A stretch of DNA of 64,000 nt from an uncultured Bacilli bacterium (GTDB taxonomy: Bacteria; Bacillota_I; Bacilli_A; RF39; UBA660), in contig CAKOOH010000001.1 in NCBI GenBank assembly GCA_934098485.1, forward strand, positions 62,001 to 126,000, given 5' to 3'. Position numbers and translations under genes: made by a program. Position 1 is the first letter of the stretch, and every line of letters starts with the position of its first letter. Positions 8,666 through 17,932 of the stretch are shown one piece after another. The notes beneath the pieces are model-generated. The model did not search any database. It worked only from the letters and a program-made list of their open reading frames with translations, and had not been told where the DNA came from.

Positions 8666-8869
8666 ATGAAAAAGAATCTACATCCAGAAAGAGTTGAATG
8701 TATAATTACATGTGCTTGTGGCAATAGTTTTAAAACAATTTCTAACAAACCAAGTCATTTTGTAGAAAGCTGCAATAAATGTAATCCTGCTTACAATGAA
8801 AATATGAAGAAAACAACTAAAAAAGACGGAAATGTTGATAAATTCAAGAAAAAATATAATCTTGACTAA
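8666..8869 (+). CDS. rpmE: 50S ribosomal protein L31
   Basis: 67 aa, L31 of the zinc-binding (C+) type. Cysteines at CACGNSF and CNKC form the four-ligand site. The usual CHPFYTG after the second pair is changed to CNPAYNE, so the His is lost while the four Cys remain. ATG follows AAGGAGGAA. It has its own promoter upstream and a terminator downstream, so it is a single-gene unit. Confidence 0.92.
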   Translation: MKKNLHPERVECIITCACGNSFKTISNKPSHFVESCNKCNPAYNENMKKTTKKDGNVDKFKKKYNLD

Positions 8870-8890
8870 GAGTAAAATCTTAGTTTTTTT
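8865..8890 (+). terminator. Intrinsic terminator of rpmE
   Basis: ACTAAGA (8865-8871) pairs with TCTTAGT (8878-8884), loop GTAAAA, followed by seven T. It overlaps the rpmE stop codon. Confidence 0.85.
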
Positions 8891-8927
8891 ATGCAGATAA
8901 ATGTGATATGATAAGATAGGTGAGAAT

Positions 8928-9383
8928 ATGAAAATAGTAATAGGTTCAGATCATAATGGAAGCAAAATTAAAAGTGAAATAATTGAATATTTAAAAAATA
9001 AAGGTAATGAAGTTATTGATGTAAGTGTAAGTTCTGCTTCGGGAGATGATTATCCTATATATGCATTTAATGCGGGAGAGATAGTTGCTAATAAAGTATG
9101 TGATATAGGTATTTTATTATGTGGAACAGGTATTGGTATGAGTATAGCGGCAAATAAAGTAAAGGGAATAAGAGCGGCTCATATAAGTAGTGCTGATGAA
9201 GCCAGACTTGCTAAGGAACATAATAATGCAAACATAATTACACTTAGTGCTAATAGTAATAGTTTAGAGGAAATACTAAGATATATTGATATATTTGTAG
9301 ATACTGAGTTTTTAAATGAAGAAAGACATGTTAGAAGAAATGAATTAATTTCTAAATATGAAAATGGAGAATTAAATGTATAA
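8928..9383 (+). CDS. rpiB: Ribose-5-phosphate isomerase B / RpiB-LacA-LacB family
   Basis: 151 aa sugar-phosphate isomerase. The N-terminal phosphate-binding motif is GSDHNG. The catalytic Cys lies in LLCGTGIGMSIAANK, the conserved HNNANIITL follows, and the terminal RHVRR binds phosphate. It interconverts ribulose-5-P and ribose-5-P in the non-oxidative pentose phosphate pathway. LacAB-type specificity cannot be excluded, but a single RpiB in this setting (compare ywlF) favours pentose metabolism. The last codons overlap the DUF1146 gene by 8 nt. Confidence 0.93.
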   Translation: MKIVIGSDHNGSKIKSEIIEYLKNKGNEVIDVSVSSASGDDYPIYAFNAGEIVANKVCDIGILLCGTGIGMSIAANKVKGIRAAHISSADEARLAKEHNNANIITLSANSNSLEEILRYIDIFVDTEFLNEERHVRRNELISKYENGELNV

Positions 9384-9570
9384 AACATTAATATATATAT
9401 TTTGCGTTTTATTAAGTGTTTTTGTTGTTAGCGGGATTAATTTTAATAATTTTTTTAAGAAAAATCATGTTATAGAAGCAAAATTATTTGTTTTAGTCAT
9501 AAGTTTTATTATGGGGTACTTATTAGGAAGTTTTATAATTGAGTTTTTAAATATAAGTAGCATTTTATAG
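9376..9570 (+). CDS. DUF1146 (YwzB-like) small membrane protein
   Basis: 64 aa with two membrane helices (about 3-22 and 38-60), separated by a basic FKKNHVIEAK loop. Size and pattern match DUF1146. In B. subtilis ywzB also lies upstream of murAA-spoIID. Function unknown. It overlaps rpiB by 8 nt and lies immediately before spoIID. Confidence 0.8.
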   Translation: MYKTLIYIFCVLLSVFVVSGINFNNFFKKNHVIEAKLFVLVISFIMGYLLGSFIIEFLNISSIL

Positions 9571-9582
9571 AGGATGATATTT

Positions 9583-10485
9583 ATGAAAAAATTAATTTTA
9601 ATTATTATTTTTTTAGTACCGATTTATATAAGTAGTTTTAAAGTAAAGGAAACTACTTTTTTTAATAATGATACAAGTAAGGTAATTAGTAAAACTAATA
9701 AAAATAGCAAGACTGTAATAGTACATGTTAAAGATAAAGATTTATATCTTGATTTAGAAGATTATGTTACTGGCGTAGTAGCAGCAGAAATGCCAGCGTT
9801 ATTTGATGAAGACGCATTAAAAGCTCAAGCGGTGGCGTCAAGAAGTTATGCAATGAGTAGTGTAATGAATCACATAATAACTATTTCCTCATCTATTAGT
9901 GATCAAGTATATAAAACAAATTACGAATTATCAGATAACTGGCAGGGTAATTATGATAAATATTTTAAGAAAATACAAGAAGCTGTAAGAGAAACAGAAA
10001 ATTTAGTAATAAAAAGAGATAATAAAATACTTAGAACTTATTATTTTTCGATGAGTAATGGATATACAGAAAACTCTTTGGCAGTTTTTAATGAAAATAC
10101 TTTTGAAAGTGTTTCTTCTAGCTTAGAACAAAAATTAAGTAATTATTTAAAAACAGTTACTTTTACAAAAGGTGAATTATGTAAATTATTAAAATTAGAT
10201 GATATTAATATTCAAAATATAAAAAGAAATGAAACTAATCATGTTGATAAAATAATTATAAATAATAAAGAATTTACAGGAGTAGAATTTAGAAAATTAT
10301 TAAATTTACGATCTACTGATTTTGAAATTGAAGAAGAAAATGGGGAATACATAATTGCAACAAAAGGATATGGTCATGGAGTTGGCATGAGTCAGTATGG
10401 AGCAAATGAGATGGCAAAAACAGGGAAAAAATATGAAGAAATATTAAATCATTATTATAAGAATACAGAAATTAAAAAAATATAA
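9583..10485 (+). CDS. spoIID: Stage II sporulation protein D (peptidoglycan lytic transglycosylase)
   Basis: 300 aa from ATG 9583, chosen over ATG 9574 because AGAGG at 9569-9573 fits it and MKKL begins a signal anchor. SpoIID motifs: DYVTGVVAAEMPA, DALKAQAVASRSYA, TYYFSMSNGYT and the C-terminal GYGHGVGMSQYGA. In known sporulators it cleaves septal peptidoglycan glycan strands during engulfment in a complex with SpoIIP and SpoIIM. spoIIQ is 48 bp downstream, as in Bacillus. Confidence 0.95.
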   Translation: MKKLILIIIFLVPIYISSFKVKETTFFNNDTSKVISKTNKNSKTVIVHVKDKDLYLDLEDYVTGVVAAEMPALFDEDALKAQAVASRSYAMSSVMNHIITISSSISDQVYKTNYELSDNWQGNYDKYFKKIQEAVRETENLVIKRDNKILRTYYFSMSNGYTENSLAVFNENTFESVSSSLEQKLSNYLKTVTFTKGELCKLLKLDDINIQNIKRNETNHVDKIIINNKEFTGVEFRKLLNLRSTDFEIEEENGEYIIATKGYGHGVGMSQYGANEMAKTGKKYEEILNHYYKNTEIKKI

Positions 10486-10533
10486 GTATAAAAATATAAA
10501 AACTACCCAAAATTTAATTGAAAGAGGTGGAAA

Positions 10534-11172
10534 ATGAAACCAAAATATAAGTTAAAAGGTTGGGTAGTAGTTAGTGTTTACTTATTATCTTTAACGGCAA
10601 TCTTATCTAGTTTGTATTTACTGGGGAAGACGTTAAAAAATTCAATTTACAATGATGAAACTCTATCATATGTTTATAAAGGAATTTTTGATGATGCTAT
10701 TCCGGTTGTTAAATATGATACTGATAAGATAATTAAGCCATTTGCAGATGATAATGTAAAGGTTTTAAAAAAGTATTATGATAAGGATGCGGATAATAGC
10801 ACACAAGAAGAATCTTTAATATTCTATCAAAATACATATATGCCAAATACAGGAATTTTGTATAGTAGTGATAAAAGTTTTGATGTTTTAGCTGTCCTTG
10901 ATGGAACTGTTATGGATATTACCGCTGATGAAATTATGGGAAATATAGTAACAATAAAACACTCTAATAATTTAAAAACTATATATCAGTGCTTAAATGA
11001 AGTAAAATTCTTTGTTGGTGATATTGTAAAACAAGGCGATGTAATTGGCAACTCAGGAGTAAATAAAATTGAATCTTCAAGTGACAACATGCTTCTATTT
11101 GAAGTAAATAATAATGGAGAATATATTAATCCAGAAACCTTTTATAGTATGTTACCTAGCGAACTTTCTTAA
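10534..11172 (+). CDS. spoIIQ: Stage II sporulation protein Q (degenerate M23 peptidase)
   Basis: 212 aa. One N-terminal membrane helix (about 9-30) and an extracytoplasmic LytM/M23-like fold (FDVLAVLDGTV, GNIVTIKHSNNLKTIY, GDIVKQGDVIGNSG). The metal-ligand motifs are lost: the first (HxxxD) is NTGILYSS and the second (HxH) is LLFEVN. This agrees with SpoIIQ acting as a scaffold that pairs with SpoIIIAH across the engulfing membranes, not as an active endopeptidase. ATG after AGAGGTGG. Position directly after spoIID supports the call. Confidence 0.9.
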   Translation: MKPKYKLKGWVVVSVYLLSLTAILSSLYLLGKTLKNSIYNDETLSYVYKGIFDDAIPVVKYDTDKIIKPFADDNVKVLKKYYDKDADNSTQEESLIFYQNTYMPNTGILYSSDKSFDVLAVLDGTVMDITADEIMGNIVTIKHSNNLKTIYQCLNEVKFFVGDIVKQGDVIGNSGVNKIESSSDNMLLFEVNNNGEYINPETFYSMLPSELS

Positions 11173-11191
11173 GCCTTTAGATAGGCTTTTT
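11171..11191 (+). terminator. Intrinsic terminator after spoIIQ
   Basis: AAGCCT (11171-11176) pairs with AGGCTT (11183-11188), loop TTAGAT, then a short T-run. It overlaps the spoIIQ stop codon. Confidence 0.75.
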
Positions 11192-11210
11192 AAATGAAGG
11201 AGGGATATTT

Positions 11211-11720
11211 ATAATTTTTGAATTTACAGATGAGTTTATATATGTTTATAATCGAAAAAAGAAAGAGATAATAAAAGAAAGTATTCCTTCTAAAGTAATA
11301 TGGAAAAACAAAATATATGATTATGTTAAACTTTGCAAAATAGTAAATAAAATTGTGTATAAGTATAAACTTACGAACACTTTTTTTAAAACTAGGTTTT
11401 ATATTTTATTATTTGAAAAAATAACGCCGGCGGAAGAATATTTATTTAAGAGATTATTTAATTTTATTTCTAATGTTTCTTTAAGCCTTATATATGCTAC
11501 TAATTTATTTAATAAGGAAAATCACATTTTTATTAGTGGAAATATTTTATACTATAATAATAACGTTTTAAAAAAACTATCAGAAAAAAAGGAATATATA
11601 TTAATTGGAAATAGTGATTTAAAGATTTATGAAAAATATAAAGAGTATCTAATAAAAAAATATAAAATTCAAATTTTAACTTATGAAAATAGTAATATGA
11701 TAATCTATGAGAGTATATAA
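11211..11720 (+). CDS. Unknown protein, apparent AUA start, possible MreB/Mbl remnant
   Basis: The first usual start (GTG 11355) lies mid-frame, but the frame is open to a perfect GGAGGG at 11199-11204, followed after 6 nt by ATA ATT TTT. No ATG, GTG or TTG occurs in frame before 11355. Taking ATA 11211 gives about 169 aa. Weak resemblance to MreB-like actins: a KKKEIIKESIPSKVI strand and FEKITPAEEYLFKRLF, comparable to the PsgITxVErra segment. B. subtilis has spoIIID-mbl at this place. No intact ATP-binding motif remains. The MreB link is inference only; the safe call is unknown protein. Confidence 0.5.
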   Translation: MIFEFTDEFIYVYNRKKKEIIKESIPSKVIWKNKIYDYVKLCKIVNKIVYKYKLTNTFFKTRFYILLFEKITPAEEYLFKRLFNFISNVSLSLIYATNLFNKENHIFISGNILYYNNNVLKKLSEKKEYILIGNSDLKIYEKYKEYLIKKYKIQILTYENSNMIIYESI

Positions 11721-11790
11721 ATATGTACTCTTTTTATTTGTTTTTGAATATTATTTATACTATAATTAAAATAAGAAAGAATGTGAGAAT

Positions 11791-14700
11791 ATGAAGGTAA
11801 TTGATGGATGCAGTGCATGCGCAAATATGGCTTATAATTTTAGTGATATTAGTTTTATTTATCCGATTACACCATCTAGTCCGATGGCAAGTCAAATAGA
11901 TAATTTAAGTGGCAAAGATGTAAAAAATATTTTTAATGATACGGTTTCAGTTATTGAAATGCAAAGTGAAGCTGGGGCAGCAGGTGCGTTGCATGGGGCT
12001 TTATCAGCAGGTTTACTAGGAACAACTTTTACGGCAAGTCAAGGATTATTATTAATGATACCTAATATGTATAAAATGGCAGGTGAAATGCTTCCTGGGG
12101 TAATTCATGTGGCCGCGAGAAGTTTAGCAAGTCATGCTCTTAGTATATTTGGCGATCATCAAGATATATACGCTACAAGGCAAACGGGATTTTGTATGCT
12201 TGCTTCTACCAATGTTCAGGATGCTTACAATTTAGCGTTAGTTGCTCATTTATCCGCAATTGAGGGAAGTTTACCTTTTCTACATTTTTTTGATGGCTTT
12301 AGGACTAGTCATGAATATAATCAAATTAAAGAAATTTCAAGAGAAGAAATTTTAAAATTAGTTAATTTTGACAAAATAAATGAATTTAGAAAAAGAGCAC
12401 TTAATTCGGGTAAAGCAATTACAAAAGGAACAAATCAAAATGAAGATATATATTTTCAAAGTTTAGAAGCAAGAAATAGTGATTATGAAAAAATTCCCGA
12501 TATTGTTAATAATTATATGCAAAAATTAAATGTGTTAACTAATATGGATTATAAGCCTTTTAATTATTATGGAAGCCCTAAGGCTAAATACGTCATAGTA
12601 GCAATGGGATCAGTATGTGATACAGTTAAGAGGGTCGTTCAAAATAAGAAAAATGTGGATTTTGGATTAATTGAAGTACATTTATATCGCCCTTTTAGTT
12701 CTAAGTATTTAAAACAAGTAATACCAAAAACTGTTAAAAGAATCGCTGTTTTAGATCGTACTAAGGAAAGCGGGTCTATTGGCGAACCTTTATATCTTGA
12801 TGTTTTAGGGGCTTTAAATGATTTAAAAATAAGCATTTATGGTGGTCGTTATGGTCTTTCAAGTAAAAATACAACAATGAATGATATTTATGATGTATTT
12901 ATGAATTTAGAAAAGTGTCCTAAAAATAATTTTACTGTTGGTATTATGGATGATGTTACAAATACAAGTTTGAAACATTTTGACTATACATTTGAAAATT
13001 ATTATAGAGAATTTAAAATCTTTGGATTTGGATCAGATGGGATGGTTAGTGCTAGTAAAAACATATTAAAAGTTTTAGGAAATAACAATTTTGTTCAAGG
13101 ATATTTTGAATATGATTCTAAAAAAAGTGGGGGAGTAACAATATCTCATATTAGATTAAGTGATGAAGTTATAGAAGCTCCTTATTATGTTACAAATCCC
13201 GAATTGGTGGTAGTAACAAAAGATGAATATTTTTATAAATTTAATACGATTGAAGGTATAAAAGAGGGAGGAATTCTTTTAATTAATACAATTAGGAAAG
13301 AAGATGAGTTAAATAAATTTTTGCCTGATGATTTAAAAAATGAACTTCGAGATAAAAATATTCAAGTATTTATTATTAATGCAGAAGAATTAGCACAGAA
13401 AAATGGTATAAATGGAAAAATTAGCCTTATTATGGAAGCATCTATTTTAAAACTACTTAATATTAAGAATTTTAAAGAAACGTTAGAAAAAGATATTAAG
13501 GAAAGATTTTTAACAAAGGGTGAAGATGTAGTTAATGCTAATTTAGCGTGTGTTAATGAATTTGAAAGTTATTTAAAAAAAATAGATATAACAGCTGAAC
13601 AAGGAGTAATTCTTTCGAAAAATGAAGATATATTTTCTATGATAAATGAAAGAAAAGGAAATCAATTAAAGGTAAGTGAGCTATTAGATTATAAAGATGG
13701 CGTTTTCCCAGGAGGAACTAGCGCTTTAGAAAAACGTAAAATGAGTTCTTTTGTGGCAAAATGGAATAAAGAAAAATGTATAGAATGTGGTATTTGTGCA
13801 ACTGTTTGTCCGCATGCCGTAATTAGATCTTTCTTAGTTGATGAAAAGCAGTATAAAGATGAATCAAAACCTTCACTAGAAAAAGGATATAATTTTATAA
13901 TAGGTGTAAGTGAGGCGGATTGTACGGGGTGTGAACTTTGTGTTAAGAACTGTCCAACTAAATGTTTATCTATGGGAAAGTTTGATTTACAAAAACAGGT
14001 ACTTGCTGATGAGCTATTTAATGATAATATTAATCCAGAAAGACCGTTAAATTCACCAAAAAATGTTAGTTTGCATAAGCCATTATTTGAATTTTCTGGG
14101 GCATGCGCTGGATGCGGAGAGACGCCCTATATAAAACTTCTTACACAAATTGTAGGAGAAAAATTAGTAATTGCCAATGCAACGGGTTGCTCTAGCATAT
14201 ATGGAGCAAGCTGTCCTAATACACCTTATAAAGTGTCTTGGGCTAATAGTTTATTTGAAGATAATGCAGAATATGGTTTTGGCATACTTTTATCTTATAA
14301 TAAATTTCGTAATCGTATCGTGAAAGAATTAGAAAGTTCACAATTACCTGATGCACAAGAAAAGCTAACTTATTATCTAAATAATAGTGAAGATTATGAT
14401 AAAATGAAAAAGTTTACTTCGGAAGTAAAAAATTATATATCAAATGATTTATTAGATTATGTTACTCCAAAAAGCGTGTGGACGATTGGCGGTGATGGTT
14501 GGGCATACGATATAGGATATGGCGGTGTTGATCATGTTTTATCAAGTAATCAAAATGCTAAAATATTAGTATTAGATACGGAAGTTTATTCAAATACGGG
14601 TGGTCAAGCAAGTAAATCTAGTCATAAAGGAGCAGTAGCAGAATTTGCTAATAATGGTAAAATCACGACCAAAAAAGATTTGTTTAGAATTGCTATGAGT

Positions 14701-15102
14701 TATCCTAATACTTATGTAGCTCAGATAAGTTTAGGGGCAAACATTATGCATACTATTAATGTATTAAAAGAAGCGGAAGAACATCAAGGTCCAGCGATAG
14801 TTATTGCATACTGTCCTTGTGTTGAACATGGGATAAATGGCGGAATGTCTAACTCTATTGCCGAAGAAAAATTAGCGGTTGATTCAGGGTATGTCTTATT
14901 AATGAGATATAAAGATAATAAGTTATTATTAGATTCAAAAGAACCAGATTTTCAAAAATATGATGAATTTTTGTCTAATGAAGTTAGATATAAAGCTTTA
15001 AAAATAAAAAATAAAAAAATGGCGGAATCTTTACTTTTAGAAAATAAAGAAAATGCCATTAATAGATATAATTATTATAAAAAATTAAGTGAAGAAAATT
15101 AA
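11791..15102 (+). CDS. nifJ: Pyruvate:ferredoxin (flavodoxin) oxidoreductase
   Basis: 1103 aa single-chain PFOR that oxidatively decarboxylates pyruvate to acetyl-CoA and CO2 while reducing ferredoxin or flavodoxin. Domains in order: pyrimidine-binding domain (YPITPSSPM near 20), the gamma domain (FGFGSDGMVSA), a two-cluster ferredoxin domain (C663, C666, C669, C673 and C711, C714, C717, C721), then the TPP domain with GGDGWAYDIGYGG and Cys motifs GACAGCGETPY and ATGCSS for the proximal cluster. All cluster ligands are present. It indicates an anaerobic, fermentative metabolism. It has its own promoter (TATAAT at about 11760) and is monocistronic. Confidence 0.97.
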   Translation: MKVIDGCSACANMAYNFSDISFIYPITPSSPMASQIDNLSGKDVKNIFNDTVSVIEMQSEAGAAGALHGALSAGLLGTTFTASQGLLLMIPNMYKMAGEMLPGVIHVAARSLASHALSIFGDHQDIYATRQTGFCMLASTNVQDAYNLALVAHLSAIEGSLPFLHFFDGFRTSHEYNQIKEISREEILKLVNFDKINEFRKRALNSGKAITKGTNQNEDIYFQSLEARNSDYEKIPDIVNNYMQKLNVLTNMDYKPFNYYGSPKAKYVIVAMGSVCDTVKRVVQNKKNVDFGLIEVHLYRPFSSKYLKQVIPKTVKRIAVLDRTKESGSIGEPLYLDVLGALNDLKISIYGGRYGLSSKNTTMNDIYDVFMNLEKCPKNNFTVGIMDDVTNTSLKHFDYTFENYYREFKIFGFGSDGMVSASKNILKVLGNNNFVQGYFEYDSKKSGGVTISHIRLSDEVIEAPYYVTNPELVVVTKDEYFYKFNTIEGIKEGGILLINTIRKEDELNKFLPDDLKNELRDKNIQVFIINAEELAQKNGINGKISLIMEASILKLLNIKNFKETLEKDIKERFLTKGEDVVNANLACVNEFESYLKKIDITAEQGVILSKNEDIFSMINERKGNQLKVSELLDYKDGVFPGGTSALEKRKMSSFVAKWNKEKCIECGICATVCPHAVIRSFLVDEKQYKDESKPSLEKGYNFIIGVSEADCTGCELCVKNCPTKCLSMGKFDLQKQVLADELFNDNINPERPLNSPKNVSLHKPLFEFSGACAGCGETPYIKLLTQIVGEKLVIANATGCSSIYGASCPNTPYKVSWANSLFEDNAEYGFGILLSYNKFRNRIVKELESSQLPDAQEKLTYYLNNSEDYDKMKKFTSEVKNYISNDLLDYVTPKSVWTIGGDGWAYDIGYGGVDHVLSSNQNAKILVLDTEVYSNTGGQASKSSHKGAVAEFANNGKITTKKDLFRIAMSYPNTYVAQISLGANIMHTINVLKEAEEHQGPAIVIAYCPCVEHGINGGMSNSIAEEKLAVDSGYVLLMRYKDNKLLLDSKEPDFQKYDEFLSNEVRYKALKIKNKKMAESLLLENKENAINRYNYYKKLSEEN

Positions 15103-15111
15103 ACAAAAAAA

Positions 15112-15205
15112 TAGAGGCTAACCCCCTGGGGTAGCCTCAAAGAATAAAAAGGGGTTGGCTAGTGTGATACTAGCACCAATTCGCCTATAAGTGAATTGGT
15201 GATTT
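15112..15205 (+). ncRNA. Cluster of three hairpins between nifJ and recG, candidate structured RNA
   Basis: Three successive stems. (1) GAGGCTA-CCCC (15114-15125) with GGGG-TAGCCTC (15128-15138). (2) GCTAG (15158-15162) with CTAGC (15170-15174). (3) CACCAATTC (15174-15182) with GAATTGGTG (15193-15201). None has a proper T-run. The AACCCC of stem 1 can alternatively pair with GGGGTT at 15151-15156, so two exclusive folds are possible. It may be the nifJ 3' end, a recG leader or an independent RNA. It has unusually high GC for this genome. Confidence 0.45.
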
Positions 15206-15274
15206 ATATACTAATGGAAAAAGGGGTAAATGTCAACACTTTTTTTAATTATTTTTATAAAAAATGGAGGTTTT

Positions 15275-17269
15275 ATGTTAGAGGATATAAAAGGCCTGGG
15301 TCCAAAGTCAATTTTATATTTAAATGAGTTAAAAATCTATGATATAAAAGATTTATTAGAATATTATCCTTATCGTTATAATGTCTATAAACCAAATAAT
15401 ATTAGTGATGCTCATGATGATGAAACTTTATTAATTAATGGTATGATTGAGCCTCCAATAAAAGTGTTTTTTATTAAAAGAAATTTAAATAAACTTTCTT
15501 TTAAATTAAATACAGAAAAAGAAATTATTAATGTTTCTATTTTTAATCGAGCTTTTCTTAAGAAAAATATGATTGTAGGAAAAACTATATCAGTTATTGG
15601 AAAATATAATAAGAAATCAAATAGTTTAGTTGCAAGTGATATAAAAATGGTACCAATATTAAAAACTACTATAGAAGGAGTTTATCATTTAAATGCTAAT
15701 ATAAAAAGAGCAAATTTTAAAAAAATAATAGAAACAGCAGTTAATAATAATTTTTATGTTTCGTCTTTAGTTCCTTCTTATTTGGCGGAAAAATATAATT
15801 TTGTTTCTAAAATGTCTGCAGTTAGAGAAATGCATTTTCCTAAATCTATAGAAGCATTAAAGCAGGCAAAGATCTTTTTAATCTATGAAGAATTATTTGC
15901 GTTTATGTTAAAAATGAATTATTTAAAAATGTCAAGAAATAATAATAATGAAATAGATAGTAAAATGTTTGATGAAAAGAAAGTAAATGATTTTATTTTG
16001 AGCTTGCCTTTTAAACTTACTGATGATCAATTAAAGGCGGTAGAGGAAATAAAGTGTGATTTTAAATCTACATCTAGAATGAACAGACTTATTTTAGGTG
16101 ATGTAGGAAGTGGTAAAACAATAGTTGCATTTATTTCATTATATATGAATTATTTGGCTGGGTTTCAAGGAGTTTTGATGGCGCCTACGGAATTACTTGC
16201 TTTACAACATTACAATAATATTATAAGTACATTTAAAAATATAAACGTTAATGTGTGTTTACTTACAAGTTCTACTAAGAAAAAAGATAGATTACTGATA
16301 CTTGAAGATTTAAAAAGTGGCAAATGTGATATATTAATTGGAACTCATTCGGTTTTAAATAATGAGGTAGTCTTTAAAAATATTGGTTTAGTAATAACGG
16401 ATGAACAACATAGATTTGGAGTTGCACAAAGAAAAAATTTACAAAATAAGGGCGACATGACTGATGTTCTTTATTTAAGCGCTACTCCTATACCTCGAAC
16501 TTTGGCTTTGACTCTTTTTGGAGATATGGATATTTCGCAAATTAAAACAAAACCGGCAAATAGAAAACAAATTTATACAAAACTTTATAAAAATAATGAA
16601 ATAAAATCGGTACTAAAGTTAATGCTTGATGAAATAAAGAATAATCATCAAATTTATGTAGTTGCACCTTTAATTGAAGATGAAGAAGGTTCATCTAGTA
16701 TGGAAAATGTAATATCTTTAAAAGAAAAAATTAATGTAGCATTTAATGGTAAAGTTCCTTTAGAGGTATTACACGGCAAGTTAAGTGCAAAAGAAAAAGA
16801 ACAAATTATGAATGACTTTAAGTTAGGCATTATTAAAATATTAATTTCTACAACGGTTATAGAGGTTGGCGTAGATGTAAAAAATGCAACGATGATGGTA
16901 GTTTTTAATGCGGAAAGATTTGGTCTAGCAACTCTTCATCAGTTAAGAGGACGTATTGGAAGAAACGATTTAGAAAGTAAGTGCCTTTTAGTAAGTGATT
17001 ATGATACTCCTAGACTTAAAATATTAGAGGAGACAAACGATGGCTTTTTAATAAGTGAAAAAGATTTTGAATTAAGAGGCTCGGGTGATTTGTTTGGGGT
17101 TAGACAAAGTGGAGATATGAGTTTTAAAATTGCAAATCTTGCTAGTGATTTTAAAATTTTAAAACAGTGTGATACTGATAGTAAAGAATTTATTAGTAAT
17201 CATTTAAATGAAATTAAGAAGTTTCCAGAACAAAAAAAGGTATTAGATAGTGTATTTTTAAACAACTAA
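15275..17269 (+). CDS. recG: ATP-dependent DNA helicase RecG
   Basis: 664 aa from ATG 15275, which has GGAGG 4 nt upstream; an in-frame ATG at 15230 would add an uncharacteristic hydrophobic leader. N-terminal wedge/OB domain (IKGLGPKS, LLEYYPYRYN), then the SF2 helicase core: Walker A GDVGSGKT, DEQH box ITDEQHRFG, YLSATPIPRT, and the C-terminal lobe with STTVIEVGVDV and QLRGRIGR. It reverses stalled replication forks and branch-migrates Holliday junctions. Complete. Confidence 0.96.
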   Translation: MLEDIKGLGPKSILYLNELKIYDIKDLLEYYPYRYNVYKPNNISDAHDDETLLINGMIEPPIKVFFIKRNLNKLSFKLNTEKEIINVSIFNRAFLKKNMIVGKTISVIGKYNKKSNSLVASDIKMVPILKTTIEGVYHLNANIKRANFKKIIETAVNNNFYVSSLVPSYLAEKYNFVSKMSAVREMHFPKSIEALKQAKIFLIYEELFAFMLKMNYLKMSRNNNNEIDSKMFDEKKVNDFILSLPFKLTDDQLKAVEEIKCDFKSTSRMNRLILGDVGSGKTIVAFISLYMNYLAGFQGVLMAPTELLALQHYNNIISTFKNINVNVCLLTSSTKKKDRLLILEDLKSGKCDILIGTHSVLNNEVVFKNIGLVITDEQHRFGVAQRKNLQNKGDMTDVLYLSATPIPRTLALTLFGDMDISQIKTKPANRKQIYTKLYKNNEIKSVLKLMLDEIKNNHQIYVVAPLIEDEEGSSSMENVISLKEKINVAFNGKVPLEVLHGKLSAKEKEQIMNDFKLGIIKILISTTVIEVGVDVKNATMMVVFNAERFGLATLHQLRGRIGRNDLESKCLLVSDYDTPRLKILEETNDGFLISEKDFELRGSGDLFGVRQSGDMSFKIANLASDFKILKQCDTDSKEFISNHLNEIKKFPEQKKVLDSVFLNN

Positions 17270-17299
17270 TGATATAATTAGATTAGAGAGGAGTTTATA

Positions 17300-17908
17300 A
17301 TGAATAGAGTTAAAATTAAAAATCAGGCAAAAGAGATAATTAAAGGAAACATTTGGACACTTTTGCTACCATTTATTATAGCTGGAGCTTTATCAGGATT
17401 AGTTGGTGGTTTTTCTGGATACTATAGTTCTTCTACGGAAAGTGCAACTTTAAGTGTTATTTCTTCAATAGTAGAAATAGCAGTTTTACCTTTAACGATT
17501 GGTGCGACAGCTTACGTTATGAAATTTGTTAGAAAAGAACCTGTTGATTTAAATTATATGTTTTCTTTCTATAAACAATTTTGGCCAATCTTTGTACTTA
17601 CATTTTTAATTGGACTATTTACATCATTATGGACATTATTATTTATAGTTCCAGGGATTATAGCAGCAATTAGTTATTCGATGAGTCAGTATATTTTTAT
17701 TGATGGTGAAGAAGATGCTATGGAATGCATTAGAAAAAGTAAAAAAATGATGGATGGTTATAAAGCTGATTATTTTGTATTTAATTTAAGTTTTATAGGT
17801 TGGATTTTATTAGCAATTCCAACATTTGGATTAATTTTTATTTACCTTATTCCATATATGACAGTATCACAAGTGCTTTACTATGAAGAGTTAAAAAAAT
17901 TAAATTAA
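17300..17908 (+). CDS. DUF975 family membrane protein
   Basis: 202 aa integral membrane protein with about five helices. The N-terminal RVKIKNQAKEIIKGNIW motif and the internal region (IFIDGEEDAMECIRKSKKMM) are typical of DUF975, whose function is not known. ATG after AGAGAGGAG. A TATAAT-like box at about 17270 and the 30-bp gap from recG leave open whether it is co-transcribed. Confidence 0.8.
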   Translation: MNRVKIKNQAKEIIKGNIWTLLLPFIIAGALSGLVGGFSGYYSSSTESATLSVISSIVEIAVLPLTIGATAYVMKFVRKEPVDLNYMFSFYKQFWPIFVLTFLIGLFTSLWTLLFIVPGIIAAISYSMSQYIFIDGEEDAMECIRKSKKMMDGYKADYFVFNLSFIGWILLAIPTFGLIFIYLIPYMTVSQVLYYEELKKLN

Positions 17909-17932
17909 GTAGTAAAATGTTTATAAAATGAA

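Noticed and set aside
15230..15274. Longer recG starting at ATG 15230
   Set aside because: It would add a hydrophobic stretch not found in RecG and ignores the GGAGG directly before ATG 15275.
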